From: Denitratisoma sp. DHT3
GTDB lineage: Bacteria > Pseudomonadota > Gammaproteobacteria > Burkholderiales > Rhodocyclaceae
Assembly (NCBI RefSeq): GCF_007833355.1
Contig: NZ_CP020914.1
Coordinates: 2,032,047 to 2,096,046, forward strand
Length of the DNA: 64,000 nucleotides
Direction of reading: 5' to 3'
Made by a program: the position numbers and the translations under genes. This document shows, in pieces, positions 9,441-20,000 of this stretch (positions are counted from its first letter, which is position 1; each line of letters starts with the position of its first letter). Under the pieces are notes generated by a model. It was given only the letters and a program-made list of their open reading frames with translations. It searched no databases and had not been told where the DNA came from.

Positions 9441-10049
9441 GTGAGCGAACGTCCTCAACATCTGTCCGCTGAAGAGCGGCGTGCTGCCACAGTGCAAGCG
9501 GTGGTGGACTTGGCCGCGGAGCAAAACCCGGCCGAAATCACGACCACGGCCATCGCCGATCGAATGGGTTTGACGCAGGGCGCGCTGTTTCGCCACTTCC
9601 CCACCAAGGACGCGATCCTGGAGGCAACGATGACCTGGGTCGGTGAGCGTCTACTGGTGCGCGTGGACAAGGCGGCCGAGGGCGCCGCGTCTCCTGCCGC
9701 AGCACTCGAAGCCATGTTCATGACGCACATCGACTTCGTGGCCAAGCATCCCGGCGTGCCGCGCATGCTGTTCGGAGAACTGCAACGCTCTGGCGAGACG
9801 CTCGCCAAGCGGATGGTGCAGACCTTGCTCCGTCAATACGAACAGCGCCTGCGCCGCCTGATGGAGGCAGGCAAGGCGCAAGGCGACCTGGATGCGGATC
9901 TGGACGTGGATGCCGCCGCCGTGTTGTTCATCGGCACGATCCAGGGACTGGTCATGCAGTCGCTGTTGGCCGGCAAGGTCAGTCGCATTCGTCGTGATGC
10001 GCCAGCCGTGTTTGCCATCTATCTCCGTGGCATCACGCACACCCGATGA
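9441..10049 (+). CDS. TetR/AcrR-family transcriptional regulator (CecR-like)
   Basis: A 202-residue TetR-type repressor. The HTH lies at about residues 30-55 (ITTTAIADRMGLTQGALFRHFPTKDAILEA). The C-terminal ligand domain contains FVAKHPGVPRMLF. A GTG start is supported by GGAG nine bases upstream. It precedes a membrane-protein gene and an export operon of YbhGFSR type, which in E. coli is governed by the TetR protein CecR, so a similar role is inferred. Matching operator-like sites also tie it to phaC. A paralogue lacking the HTH lies at 18104-18688. Confidence 0.88.
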   Translation: MSERPQHLSAEERRAATVQAVVDLAAEQNPAEITTTAIADRMGLTQGALFRHFPTKDAILEATMTWVGERLLVRVDKAAEGAASPAAALEAMFMTHIDFVAKHPGVPRMLFGELQRSGETLAKRMVQTLLRQYEQRLRRLMEAGKAQGDLDADLDVDAAAVLFIGTIQGLVMQSLLAGKVSRIRRDAPAVFAIYLRGITHTR

Positions 10050-10236
10050 AACGCCTTCCATCCTGCCGCCACGCAGTTGCCCGGTCGGCCGAGAGGCACA
10101 CCACGGTCATGCGATCGCGTTGCGCCTCCAGCGCGAATCCGCGTCATTCAACACTCAGCCCGACCGCCCGGCGGAACGCACACGCACGCCGCGACGACGG
10201 CGAAGGCTTGGGAGTTTCCGCGATCAAGTAAAGGCC

Positions 10237-10662
10237 ATGAAGATGACCACTCATCCACAACGCAGCCTCTGGAACTGGCTGATCTCCCTGCTCGCGATCG
10301 GCTTCGGCCTGCTCACTCTTCGGGAGGGCGGCGCCGTTCTGTTTGTCGACGGCGCGGCGCGCCAAGCCGCCGGCCACTATGTGCCTTTCGTGCTCTGGTT
10401 CAATTTTCTGGCCGGGTTCGCCTACATCGTCGCCGGCGTCGGCTTGTGGATGCGCCGGCGCTGGGCCGCGTGGTTGGCGATTGTCATCACGGTGGCGACC
10501 GCACTCGTGTTCCTCGCTTTCGGAGTGCATGTGGCTCTGGGTGGCGCCTGGGAGCGACGCACGGTGGTCGCCATGACGCTGCGCACGTTGGTGTGGGCTG
10601 GCATAGCGGCCATCGCCTGGCGCCGGTCAGCGGCGAATGCGCCGGTCGCACGCGAGCACTGA
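10237..10662 (+). CDS. Small inner-membrane protein, four-helix type
   Basis: A 141-residue hydrophobic protein with about four predicted membrane segments (WLISLLAIGFGLLTL, VPFVLWFNFLAGFAYIVAGVGLW, WLAIVITVATALVFLAFGVHV, TLRTLVWAGIAAIAW). The family is not recognised by name. It lies between the TetR gene and the HlyD-type gene, so it is probably part of the export operon. A clear paralogue (shared FVPFVLWFNFLAGFAY and RTLVW) is at 18719-19156, also downstream of a TetR-like gene. The ATG at 10237 is preferred, because longer in-frame starts run into the TetR gene. Confidence 0.7.
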   Translation: MKMTTHPQRSLWNWLISLLAIGFGLLTLREGGAVLFVDGAARQAAGHYVPFVLWFNFLAGFAYIVAGVGLWMRRRWAAWLAIVITVATALVFLAFGVHVALGGAWERRTVVAMTLRTLVWAGIAAIAWRRSAANAPVAREH

Positions 10663-10689
10663 GCACCTTTATCCAGCGGAAACCCATCG

Positions 10690-11727
10690 ATGAAAACTCC
10701 AAACCTCCTCTCCAGAAAAACCCGTTGGGTCGTGATCGCCGTCGTCTTGCTCGCTCTTGGCGGCGCACTGGCGTTCTGGCTGTCGCGCGACCATGGACAA
10801 CAAGATGCATTGCGCCTCTACGGCAACGTCGATATCCGCGAGGTGCAACTGGCCTTCCGTCAGCCCGGGCGCGTGATGCAAATGGCTTTCGACGAGGGCG
10901 ATGCCGTCAGCGTGGGCGCGCGCCTGGCGGCGCTTGACGCGCAACCCTATCGGGAAGCCCTTGCGGCAGCGCAGGCCCAGGTGCAGGTGGCGCAGGCGGA
11001 ACTGGCCAAGCTGCGCCGCGGCCTGCGACCGCAGGAAATCACCCAGGCGCGCGAGGCCCTCAGGCAGGCACAGGCGCTCGCCACCGAGACCGAGCGGAAT
11101 TTCAAGCGCCAGAGTGGCCTGCTGACATCGGGTGCCAGCAGCCAGCGTACGGTCGATGCCGCCCGCACGGCGCGAGACCAGGCAGCCGCTGGCGTCGAAG
11201 CAGCGAAGGCGGCCCTGTCGCAAGCATCCGAAGGCTTCCGCAAGGAAGACATCGCCGCGGCAGAAGCTCGCCTTGCGGCCGCTCAGGCTGCCGCAGCGCA
11301 AGCCACGACAGCCTTGGCGGACACCGAATTGGTGGCGCCCAGTAGTGGCACCGTCATCGCACGGGTGCGCGAGCCCGGCAGCATGGTTGCAAGCCAGAGC
11401 GCGGTCTACAGCCTGAGCCTGGACAAGCCGGTTTACGTGCGCGCCTACGTGGGCGAGTCGGACTTGGGGCGCATCGCGCCCGGTACTGTGGTACGCGTCA
11501 AAAGCGATTCATCAGAGAAGGTCTATCGCGGCCAGATCGGCTTCATCTCGCCGCGCGCCGAGTTCACCCCCAAGACGGTGGAGACGACGGATTTGCGCAC
11601 GGATCTGGTGTACCGCCTGCGCATCGTCATCGACGAAGCCGACAGCGACAGTGCCTTGCGCCAGGGCATGCCGGTGACGATCGAGGTCGATGCGAAAGCC
11701 GGCACCGGTATCCCGGGGGAGCGGTGA
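10690..11727 (+). CDS. HlyD/YbhG-type periplasmic adaptor of an ABC exporter
   Basis: A 345-residue membrane fusion protein that would link the inner-membrane ABC pump to the outer-membrane channel. An N-terminal anchor (about residues 13-33, WVVIAVVLLALGGALAFWL) is followed by a first lipoyl half (GNVDIREVQLAFRQPGRV). Next come a long Ala/Gln/Glu-rich coiled-coil hairpin (about 85-205), the second lipoyl half (LVAPSSGTVIARVREPGSMV) and a beta-barrel domain. The order matches E. coli YbhG. It is followed after one base by the ATPase gene, within a single export operon. Confidence 0.9.
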   Translation: MKTPNLLSRKTRWVVIAVVLLALGGALAFWLSRDHGQQDALRLYGNVDIREVQLAFRQPGRVMQMAFDEGDAVSVGARLAALDAQPYREALAAAQAQVQVAQAELAKLRRGLRPQEITQAREALRQAQALATETERNFKRQSGLLTSGASSQRTVDAARTARDQAAAGVEAAKAALSQASEGFRKEDIAAAEARLAAAQAAAAQATTALADTELVAPSSGTVIARVREPGSMVASQSAVYSLSLDKPVYVRAYVGESDLGRIAPGTVVRVKSDSSEKVYRGQIGFISPRAEFTPKTVETTDLRTDLVYRLRIVIDEADSDSALRQGMPVTIEVDAKAGTGIPGER

Positions 11728-11728
11728 A

Positions 11729-13497
<1,769 letters not shown>

Positions 13498-13501
<4 letters not shown>

Positions 13502-14667
13502 ACGGCGCCACAATGCACAAAGACGGAAGTGACTCCCTGCAGACCGACTTGCGCCATTTTGATCTACGGCGCTTGATCGCCCTGGTGACCAAGGAAAGCT
13601 ACCAGGCGCTGCGCGACCCCTCGACGCTGCTGATCGCGTTCGTGCTCCCGGTGGTGTTGCTGCTGCTGTTCGCCTATGCGGTGTCGCTGGATGCGAAGGA
13701 TGTCCGTGTCGGCGTGGTCCTGGAGTCGCCCGGCGCATCGGCACAGTCGCTGGCCGCAGCGTTTTCGGGCACTCGCTTCCTGAATACGCACTTCGCCCAT
13801 GACCGGCGCGAAGTAGCCGACCAACTGGTCTCAGGCGACCTGCGCGGCTACGTGGTGATCCCGCAGGATTTCGAGCAGCGTCTGGCCCTCCGTGGCAGCG
13901 AGCCGCTGGTGCAGATCGTCACCGATGGCTCCTACCCCAATACCGCCAACTACGTCGAGAACTACGCCCGTGGCGTGGTCCAGTCCTGGCGTGCCGGACT
14001 GGACGTCGGAGCACCGGCGCAGTCCATCATGCTGGAGCCGCGCTACTGGTTCAACCCCGAACTGGAAAGCCGACGCGCACTGATTCCCGGCGCCATCGCC
14101 ATCGTCATGACCATCATCGGCACCATGCTGACTGCACTGGTGGTGGCGCGTGAATGGGAGCGCGGCACCATGGAGGCAGTGCTGTCCACGCCGGCCTCGG
14201 TGGCCGAAATCCTGATCGGCAAGCTGCTGCCGTACTTCGCGCTCGGCATGCTGTCCACGCTGGGCGCATCGGCGCTGGCGGTGTTCGTGTTCGGCGTCCC
14301 GATGCGCGGCTCCTTGCTGTCCCTGTTGCTCTTGTCGGCGGTGTTCATGGTGCCGGCGCTGGGTCAGGGTCTGCTGATCTCGTCGCTGGCACGCAACCAG
14401 TTCCTGGCCGCGCAGATCGCGCTGTTCACGGGCTTCCTGCCGGCCTTCATGTTGTCGGGCTTTCTGTACGAGATCGACGCCATGCCGGCACCGATCCGCG
14501 CCATCACCTTGGTGGTTCCGGCGCGCTACTTCGTCGATTCGCTGAAGACGGTGTTCCTGGCCGGCGACATCTGGGCCGTGTTCCTGCCCAACCTGGCGGC
14601 CATGGCGGCGATCGGGGTGCTGTTCTTCGTGATCGCCAAGCGCGCCACGCGCAAGAACTTGGAGTGA
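13498..14667 (+). CDS. ABC-2 type permease (YbhS-like)
   Basis: A 389-residue inner-membrane permease of the ABC-2 family. One N-terminal membrane segment (LLIAFVLPVVLLLLFAYAV) is followed by a large periplasmic domain (about 60-185) and five C-terminal segments. These include the conserved EWERGTMEAVLSTP turn, which couples to the ATPase. The start overlaps the ATPase stop by four bases (ATGA), so the two are translationally coupled. It pairs with the next gene as the second half-permease. Confidence 0.92.
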
Positions 14668-14671
14668 CGCG

Positions 14672-15790
14672 ATGTTGACTTCCGCATTCTCGTTCACCCG
14701 CCTGCGCGCCCAGTTCATCAAGGAAGTGCTCAGCGTCCTGCGCGATCCGCGCAGCCGCATGGTGGTGTTCGTGCCGCCGATCCTGCAGTTGCTAGTGTTC
14801 GCCTTTGCCGCGACGCTGGAAGTGCGCAACGTCGATATCGCCGTCTACGATCAGGATGCGGGGCGGTGGTCGCACGAGTTGGTACAGCGACTGGACAGCG
14901 CCCGCTTCATCACCCACGTCCGGCATGTCGACAGCCAGCAGCAGCTCCACGAGCTGATCGACCGTGGCGAGGTGATCGCCGCGCTCGCCATCCCGGTGGA
15001 TTTCTCGCGCTCCATCGCGGCCGGCGAAAGTGGCCGCGCGCAGGTACTGGTCGATGGCCGGCGCAGCAACTCCGGGCAGATCACCGTGGCCTATCTGTCC
15101 ACCATCGCCGCCGATGTCGGCGCCGAGGTCGTGCCCGACGCTCAGGCACCAACGCCCGTGGTCGTGCGCCACTGGTTCAACCCGAATCTGGTCTACCGCT
15201 GGTTCATCGTGCCCGGGCTGACGGGCATCCTGGCGCTGTTCAGCTCGCTCTTGATCACCTCGTTGTCGATCGCGCGCGAGCGCGAGCTGGGCACCTTCGA
15301 CCAGTTGCTGGTGTCGCCCACCTCGACGCCCGAGATCATCATCTCCAAGTCGCTGCCGGCACTCGCAATTGGCACCGGGCTGGGCCTGTTCATGATCAGC
15401 GCGGGCGTCTTCCTGTTCGGCATCCCATTTACGGGCTCGTTTGCACTCCTGCTTGCCAGCCTGGTGCTGTTCATCGCCTCGGTGGTCGGCATCGGTCTGA
15501 TGATTTCCGCGGTCAGCATGACGCAGCAGCAGGCCATCCTGGGGGCGTTCGCCGTCGGCGTGCCGGCGGTGCTGATGTCAGGTTTTGCGACGCCTGTGGA
15601 AAACATGCCCGTCGTTCTGCAATGGCTGGCTCAGGCCATTCCGCTGACCCATTTCCTCATCATCGTCGAAGGCAGCTTTCTCAAGGCCATGCCGCCCGGT
15701 GACATTCTCGCCAGCCTGTGGCCGCTGGCGATCATCGCCCTCGCCACGCTGACGATGGCCACCGTATTCGTCCGAGGACGCCTGCAATGA
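14672..15790 (+). CDS. ABC-2 type permease (YbhR-like)
   Basis: A 372-residue second half-permease with the same plan as its neighbour: an N-terminal segment (VVFVPPILQLLVFAFAATLEV), a periplasmic domain with LVDGRRSNSGQI, and a C-terminal bundle after ARERELGTFDQLLVSPTSTPEI. The two permeases presumably form a heterodimer driven by the double ATPase. It lies four bases after the first permease, and its stop overlaps the start of the outer-membrane channel gene. Confidence 0.92.
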   Translation: MLTSAFSFTRLRAQFIKEVLSVLRDPRSRMVVFVPPILQLLVFAFAATLEVRNVDIAVYDQDAGRWSHELVQRLDSARFITHVRHVDSQQQLHELIDRGEVIAALAIPVDFSRSIAAGESGRAQVLVDGRRSNSGQITVAYLSTIAADVGAEVVPDAQAPTPVVVRHWFNPNLVYRWFIVPGLTGILALFSSLLITSLSIARERELGTFDQLLVSPTSTPEIIISKSLPALAIGTGLGLFMISAGVFLFGIPFTGSFALLLASLVLFIASVVGIGLMISAVSMTQQQAILGAFAVGVPAVLMSGFATPVENMPVVLQWLAQAIPLTHFLIIVEGSFLKAMPPGDILASLWPLAIIALATLTMATVFVRGRLQ

Positions 15791-17325
15791 AATCCAAGAC
15801 CCGCACTCCCTTTCTTCGCGCAACCGTCACCGGCCTGACCCCTGGGCGCGTGCGTCCGGTCGCGCTGGCCCTGTCGTGCGTGCTGCTGACTGCCTGCGCA
15901 ACCGTGGGCCCCGACTACCGCGAGCCGCCGCCGGTCGACGTCGGCAGCGGCTGGACCTTGCCGTTGGCAAGTGAATCCCAGTCCGCAGACTTGAGCCAAT
16001 GGTGGTCTGCACTGGACGATCCAGTCCTCGATCGCCTGATGGCCACAGCGCTGGCACAGAACCTGGATCTGCGCCAGGCTGCGGCACGCATCGATGAGGC
16101 ACGCGCCCTGCGCGAACGTGTGGCCGGCGAGGCACTGCCCACCGCCGCCGCAGGCGCGAGCGTCAACCGGCGCCGTCAAAGCGAGAACGGCCCCTTGCCC
16201 GTAGGCTCCATCCCCGGTCTTGACGCCACGCAGACCATCTACGACGCGGGCTTCGACGCGGCCTGGGAGGCCGACTTGTTCGGGGCCAAGCGGCGCGCCC
16301 TGGAAGGCGCCAGCGCCCGCCTGCAGGCGACCGAAGCCGAGGCACAGGGCGTACGCATGCGTATCGTGGCCGAGGTCGCGCGCACCTGGTTCACCGCCGT
16401 CGGCGCCCGCTACGAGTTGCACGCACAACGCGCCACGCTGGATACGCTGCAGCAGACCTTTGAATTGGTGCGCCTGCGGCACGCGCTGGGCGACGCGTCG
16501 GCCGCCGACGTGGAGGCGGCGTACGCCCAATGGACAGCAGTCAACGCGCTCATCCCGGATATCCAGGCGCGCCAGCGCACCGCGGTGCTCAGCCTGGGCG
16601 TGCTGCTGGGCGCACCGCCGGAGCGGGAGCTGGCACTGCTTGATGGCCCCTTGACGCCGAGCACGCTGCGGGCACTGCCGGTGGGCGAGCGCGCAGATAT
16701 GCTGCGCCGACGTCCTGACGTGCTGGCTGCGGAACGTCGCCTCGCAGCGAGTTCTGCCGACATCGGCGTGGCCACGGCCGAGTTGTTCCCCAAACTCTCC
16801 ATCGGTGTCGGCGGCGGGTTTCAGGCGCTCAGTACGGGCGATTGGTTCGATGCATCCAGCTCGCGTTTTTCCATCCTGCCGCTGATTTCCTGGCGCCTGT
16901 TCGACGGTGGCCGTGTGCGAGCCGAAATTCGGGCACGCGAGGCGGCCGAGCGGCAGGCCGCGCTGGCCTATGAGCAGGCCGTGCTGACGGCGCTGGGCGA
17001 CGCCGAGCGCGCGCTGGGCGACTACCACGGCGGGCTGGACACACTGGAACGCCGCGGCATGGCACTGGATGCCGCGCGCACAACCTACGGCCACACCAGG
17101 ACGCGCTACGCGGCGGGCGACATCGCGCTGGTCGAACTGCTGGCTGCCCAGCGCAGCCTGCATGAGGCCGAAACCGCAGCCGCGCGGGCACATACCAACG
17201 CCGCCGTGCAATTGGTGGCGCTGTACAAGGCCCTTGGCGGTGGCTGGGACGTATCCACGACGGCATCGACCGCAACCCATCCGCTGCGGGGCGCTGCCGC
17301 CCCCGTCGCGTTTTCAAGCCGCTGA
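15787..17325 (+). CDS. Outer-membrane efflux lipoprotein (NodT/OprM family)
   Basis: A 512-residue outer-membrane channel completing the tripartite exporter. The signal peptide ends in the lipobox LLTAC (Cys at about residue 37), followed by VGPDYREPP, the standard start of mature NodT-type channels. Two TolC-like repeats with long coiled coils follow, with RRRPDVLAAERRLAASSADIGVATAELFPKLS as the family signature. The start ATG overlaps the preceding stop (ATGA). YbhGFSR of E. coli lacks a linked channel gene, so this operon is more self-contained. Confidence 0.93.
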   Translation: MKSKTRTPFLRATVTGLTPGRVRPVALALSCVLLTACATVGPDYREPPPVDVGSGWTLPLASESQSADLSQWWSALDDPVLDRLMATALAQNLDLRQAAARIDEARALRERVAGEALPTAAAGASVNRRRQSENGPLPVGSIPGLDATQTIYDAGFDAAWEADLFGAKRRALEGASARLQATEAEAQGVRMRIVAEVARTWFTAVGARYELHAQRATLDTLQQTFELVRLRHALGDASAADVEAAYAQWTAVNALIPDIQARQRTAVLSLGVLLGAPPERELALLDGPLTPSTLRALPVGERADMLRRRPDVLAAERRLAASSADIGVATAELFPKLSIGVGGGFQALSTGDWFDASSSRFSILPLISWRLFDGGRVRAEIRAREAAERQAALAYEQAVLTALGDAERALGDYHGGLDTLERRGMALDAARTTYGHTRTRYAAGDIALVELLAAQRSLHEAETAAARAHTNAAVQLVALYKALGGGWDVSTTASTATHPLRGAAAPVAFSSR

Positions 17326-17345
17326 CTCAACACAAGGAGACCGTC

Positions 17346-17555
17346 ATGCAAATCAACGTTGGACGGCTCGACCGCATTGTGCGCGTCGTCATCGGACTGG
17401 TTCTCCTCAGTCTCCCATTGTGGCTGGACTCATCCTGGCGTTGGCTGGGACTCATTGGATTCATGCCTCTCATCACAGGGCTGGCTGGCCGCTGCCCAGG
17501 CTACCGCCTGTTCGGCCTGAGCACCTGCCCGATGCAAGAGAAGAAGCCGGAGTGA
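17346..17555 (+). CDS. DUF2892 small membrane protein
   Basis: A 69-residue protein with the DUF2892 (YgaP C-terminal-like) pattern: MQINVGRLDRIVRVVIGLVL, two membrane helices, and the ending GRCPGYRLFGLSTCP with two conserved Cys. Such proteins occur alone or fused to rhodanese domains; their function is unclear. A good AAGGAG site precedes the ATG. It follows the exporter operon by 20 bases and may be its last gene. Confidence 0.85.
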   Translation: MQINVGRLDRIVRVVIGLVLLSLPLWLDSSWRWLGLIGFMPLITGLAGRCPGYRLFGLSTCPMQEKKPE

Positions 17556-17562
17556 ACATCCC

Positions 17563-18078
17563 ATGAAGCTGAGTTTTCTGGGTGCGGCACGCGAAGTCAC
17601 GGGCTCGTGTTTTCTGGTGGAAGCTGCCAACGCCCGCCTCCTGGTGGAATGCGGCATGGTGCAAGGCGGGCGAGAGGCACCGACGCGTAACCGCAAGCCA
17701 TTCGAGTTCGATCCGGCATCCGTCGCGAATGGGGAGTCGCGCGCGAAGGCGCTGGAACTGCTTACGGCGCTCGATGTGCAACACCGGGCTCGCGCCATGC
17801 CCTCGCAACTCTCCGGTGGCGAGCAGCAACGGGTCGCCATCGCATGCGGATTGGTCAATCGCCCGCCGGTGATCCTGGCCGATGAGCGCACCGCGCCTCT
17901 CGACAGCGAGCGCGCCATTGCTGTGATCCGCATCCTCAATGACATGGCCCGGAAGTTCGAGACCGCCATCATCGTCGTCACCCATGACGAAAAGATCATC
18001 CCCACATTCAAGCGCATCTACCACATCCGCGATGGCGTGACCCATGGAGACGCCGGTGAAGGGCGGGGGTTTGAATGA
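17563..18078 (+). pseudogene. Chimeric remnant: metallo-beta-lactamase-fold N-terminus joined to ABC ATPase C-terminus
   Basis: The 171-codon frame joins two unrelated pieces. Residues 1 to about 54 (MKLSFLGAAREVTGSCFLVE, LVECGMVQGGREAP) match the start of the RNA-processing metallo-hydrolase family (CPSF/Ysh1-like), but the metal-binding HxHxDH region is lost. From about residue 57 the sequence is the C-terminal half of a MacB/LolD-type ABC ATPase: signature LSGGEQQR, a Walker B region reading DERTAPLDS, and an H-loop VTHD. Its Walker A is missing. Neither half can work as usual, so this looks like a deletion fusion. It could still be translated. Confidence 0.75.
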
Positions 18079-18103
18079 CCTTGCAAATAAGGGAGGAGGC
18101 ACC

Positions 18104-18688
18104 ATGACGGACGACAGCATGAATCGTTTCGAGCAGGAGCATCTCAAGCGGTGGTGGGAAACCACGCGCCACTACCTGTTCGCGGATATGAAAAGTCTGC
18201 TTGGAACCGCCGCCGCGGCCGAGGATCGATGGTCGCCTCCGCAGACGGACAGCCGCGGTAGCCGAAAAAGGTTTATTGCCAGAGTGAGAGGCCGGCTCTT
18301 GCGCTCAGTCAAGAGCGAGAGGAAAGACGACCCGCTGCGGGAACTGGAGAGCGTATTCCAGCAGCAGATCGCGTTCATCGCCAGGCACCCCGGCGTTCCC
18401 CGGCGACTGTTGTCGTGGTTGGCACAGGATGGCGACCCCAGCCTTCAGCGGCGCATCCGGATGCTCATCGCTAACTACGCCACCCGCCTAGCCCGAATCA
18501 TCGCCCGCGCCAAACAGCAGGGCCTGGTCAGGGTCGACGTGCAACCAAGTGCTGAGGCAATTTCGCTTGTCAGTGTCATCCAGGAACTGGTGCTCCGGAC
18601 CCCTACCGCGCCGCAGTGGAGGGGGTGGTTCTTGCGGGAGGCCGTCGAGGCCTTCGCCCTATACCGGGCGGGACTGGCTGTCTCTTAG
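18104..18688 (+). CDS. TetR-like C-terminal domain protein lacking the DNA-binding HTH
   Basis: A 194-residue protein preceded by a strong GGGAGGAGG site. Its second half (FIARHPGVPRRLLSWLAQDG...IRMLIANYATRLARIIARAKQQGLVRVDV) aligns by eye with the ligand/dimer domain of the TetR protein at 9441-10049. The first 80 residues lack the recognisable HTH (no TTxxIA...LFRHF pattern) and are basic. It may be a dominant-negative partner or co-sensor for that TetR protein, or simply a decayed copy. The downstream membrane gene is likewise a paralogue of the one after the TetR gene. Confidence 0.7.
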   Translation: MTDDSMNRFEQEHLKRWWETTRHYLFADMKSLLGTAAAAEDRWSPPQTDSRGSRKRFIARVRGRLLRSVKSERKDDPLRELESVFQQQIAFIARHPGVPRRLLSWLAQDGDPSLQRRIRMLIANYATRLARIIARAKQQGLVRVDVQPSAEAISLVSVIQELVLRTPTAPQWRGWFLREAVEAFALYRAGLAVS

Positions 18689-18718
18689 GGGCTGAAGGCA
18701 AAAGCGAGTCATGGAGTA

Positions 18719-19156
18719 ATGACTATGCGAGGACCCATGCAGCAGCGCGGATTTCTCATCCGGGCCATGTCCCTGATCGCGGTCGGGTTCGGTCTGCTGA
18801 CCATCAAGGAAGGCGGCGCGATCCTGTTCGGTGGAGAAGCGGCGCAAGCCTCTGCCGGGAACTTCGTGCCGTTCGTGCTCTGGTTCAACTTTCTGGCCGG
18901 CTTCGCCTACGTCATCGCTGGCGCTGGACTGTGGCTGCGGCATCGCTGGGCGGTGTGGCTGGCCGTCGTCATCGCCGCAGCGACTGCATTTGCCCTTGCG
19001 GCATTCGGCGCGCACGGCTATGCCGGCGGGGCCTATGAAATGCGCACGGTCATCGCGATGAGCTTCCGAACGCTGGTGTGGGTGGCGATCGCAGCCATTT
19101 CCTGGCACGGCCTGTCGCGCGGGCAACCCGCCATATCGGCGAGAGATATGAAATGA
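18719..19156 (+). CDS. Small inner-membrane protein, paralogue of 10237-10662
   Basis: A 145-residue protein with about four membrane segments (MSLIAVGFGLLTIKEGGAIL, FVPFVLWFNFLAGFAYVIAGAGLWL, WLAVVIAAATAFALAAFGAHG, SFRTLVWVAIAAISW). It shares long identical runs with the protein at 10237-10662, showing recent common origin. The starts at 18719 and 18725 are both possible. Its stop overlaps the next start (ATGA). The function is unknown; the repeated pairing with a TetR-type gene suggests a regulator/membrane-protein unit. Confidence 0.7.
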   Translation: MTMRGPMQQRGFLIRAMSLIAVGFGLLTIKEGGAILFGGEAAQASAGNFVPFVLWFNFLAGFAYVIAGAGLWLRHRWAVWLAVVIAAATAFALAAFGAHGYAGGAYEMRTVIAMSFRTLVWVAIAAISWHGLSRGQPAISARDMK

Positions 19157-19560
19157 ACCTGAAGAAGCATCTCGCCACCGTGCTGTGGCTCGGTTTGGCA
19201 TTGGTCGCCAGCGCCATGGCCGCGCCGCCTTCCCCAGCGCAAGATCATGACGGCGGTGTCGTCATGAGCTTCGTCACGGGGGAGGCACAGGAGGATGGAA
19301 ATGTATCCGCGGCTCCGGCGATCAGTGACGCGGAATCGCAATGCGGGTCGGCTGGTGCGGCTCACTGGGCGCTGTATCAGCGTCTTAGAGATCGGAGTGT
19401 GCCTGCATCGCCGCCCAAGCCGGATTTTTCCGGCGCCGGGCTCCTCAACACCAAGGCTAGCGACGATCTGCAGGAAAAGGCCAAGGAGGTCGCGCAGGCA
19501 TCAATACAGGCCAGGGGCGGAGGGCGCGGGATGGGCGACGGCCCCGTAGGAAAACCGTGA
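19153..19560 (+). CDS. Exported protein of unknown function
   Basis: A 135-residue protein with a clear signal peptide (MNLKKHLATVLWLGLALVASAMA) and a mature part of low complexity (GGGRGMGDGPVGKP at the end). The family is not recognised. It overlaps the preceding membrane gene and the following LOG fragment by four bases on each side. The second overlap may be an accident of the truncation that removed the LOG N-terminus, in which case the C-terminus here is also a fusion product. Confidence 0.5.
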   Translation: MNLKKHLATVLWLGLALVASAMAAPPSPAQDHDGGVVMSFVTGEAQEDGNVSAAPAISDAESQCGSAGAAHWALYQRLRDRSVPASPPKPDFSGAGLLNTKASDDLQEKAKEVAQASIQARGGGRGMGDGPVGKP

Positions 19561-20000
19561 AGAGCCAAGCAGCCAACCACGGTGCTTTCGAGGTTGGCGC
19601 ACGTTCGATTGGCCTCAACATCACGCTGCCCCACGAACAGGCACCCAACCCCTACATGTGCCCGGATTTGGCGTTCCGATGCCACTGTTTTGCGCTGCGC
19701 AAGATGCACTTCTTGTTGCACGCCAAGGGCTTGGTGGCCTTCCCCGGTGGCTATGGAACGCTCGATGAGCTGTTCGAGGTGCTCGCCTTGATCCAGACCG
19801 GAAAGATGCAGCGTATTCCGGTGGTGCTGGTCGGCCGTGCATTTTGGCGTCGCGTAGTTGATTTCGACCTTCTGCTCGACGAAGGCTATGTCTCTCCATC
19901 CGATCTCGACTTGTTCACCTGCGTAGACGAAGCAGAGGAAATCGTCAGTGCCCTCGAACGCTTTTACGTCACCAGCGCAGCAGGCGATGGGGCAACATGA
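19557..20000 (+). pseudogene. LOG-family (TIGR00730) protein, N-terminally truncated
   Basis: The 147-residue frame begins at a GTG exactly where the LOG family continues after its nucleotide-binding GGGPGIMEAAN segment: it reads KSQAANHGAFEVGARSIGLN, then LPHEQAPNPYM. It keeps the PGGYGTLDE motif (about residue 64), typical of cytokinin-activating phosphoribohydrolases and nucleotide-monophosphate hydrolases. Relatives of this subtype are much longer, so roughly the first half is absent. Activity is doubtful without the N-terminal Rossmann part. Its stop overlaps the next start (ATGA). Confidence 0.7.
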
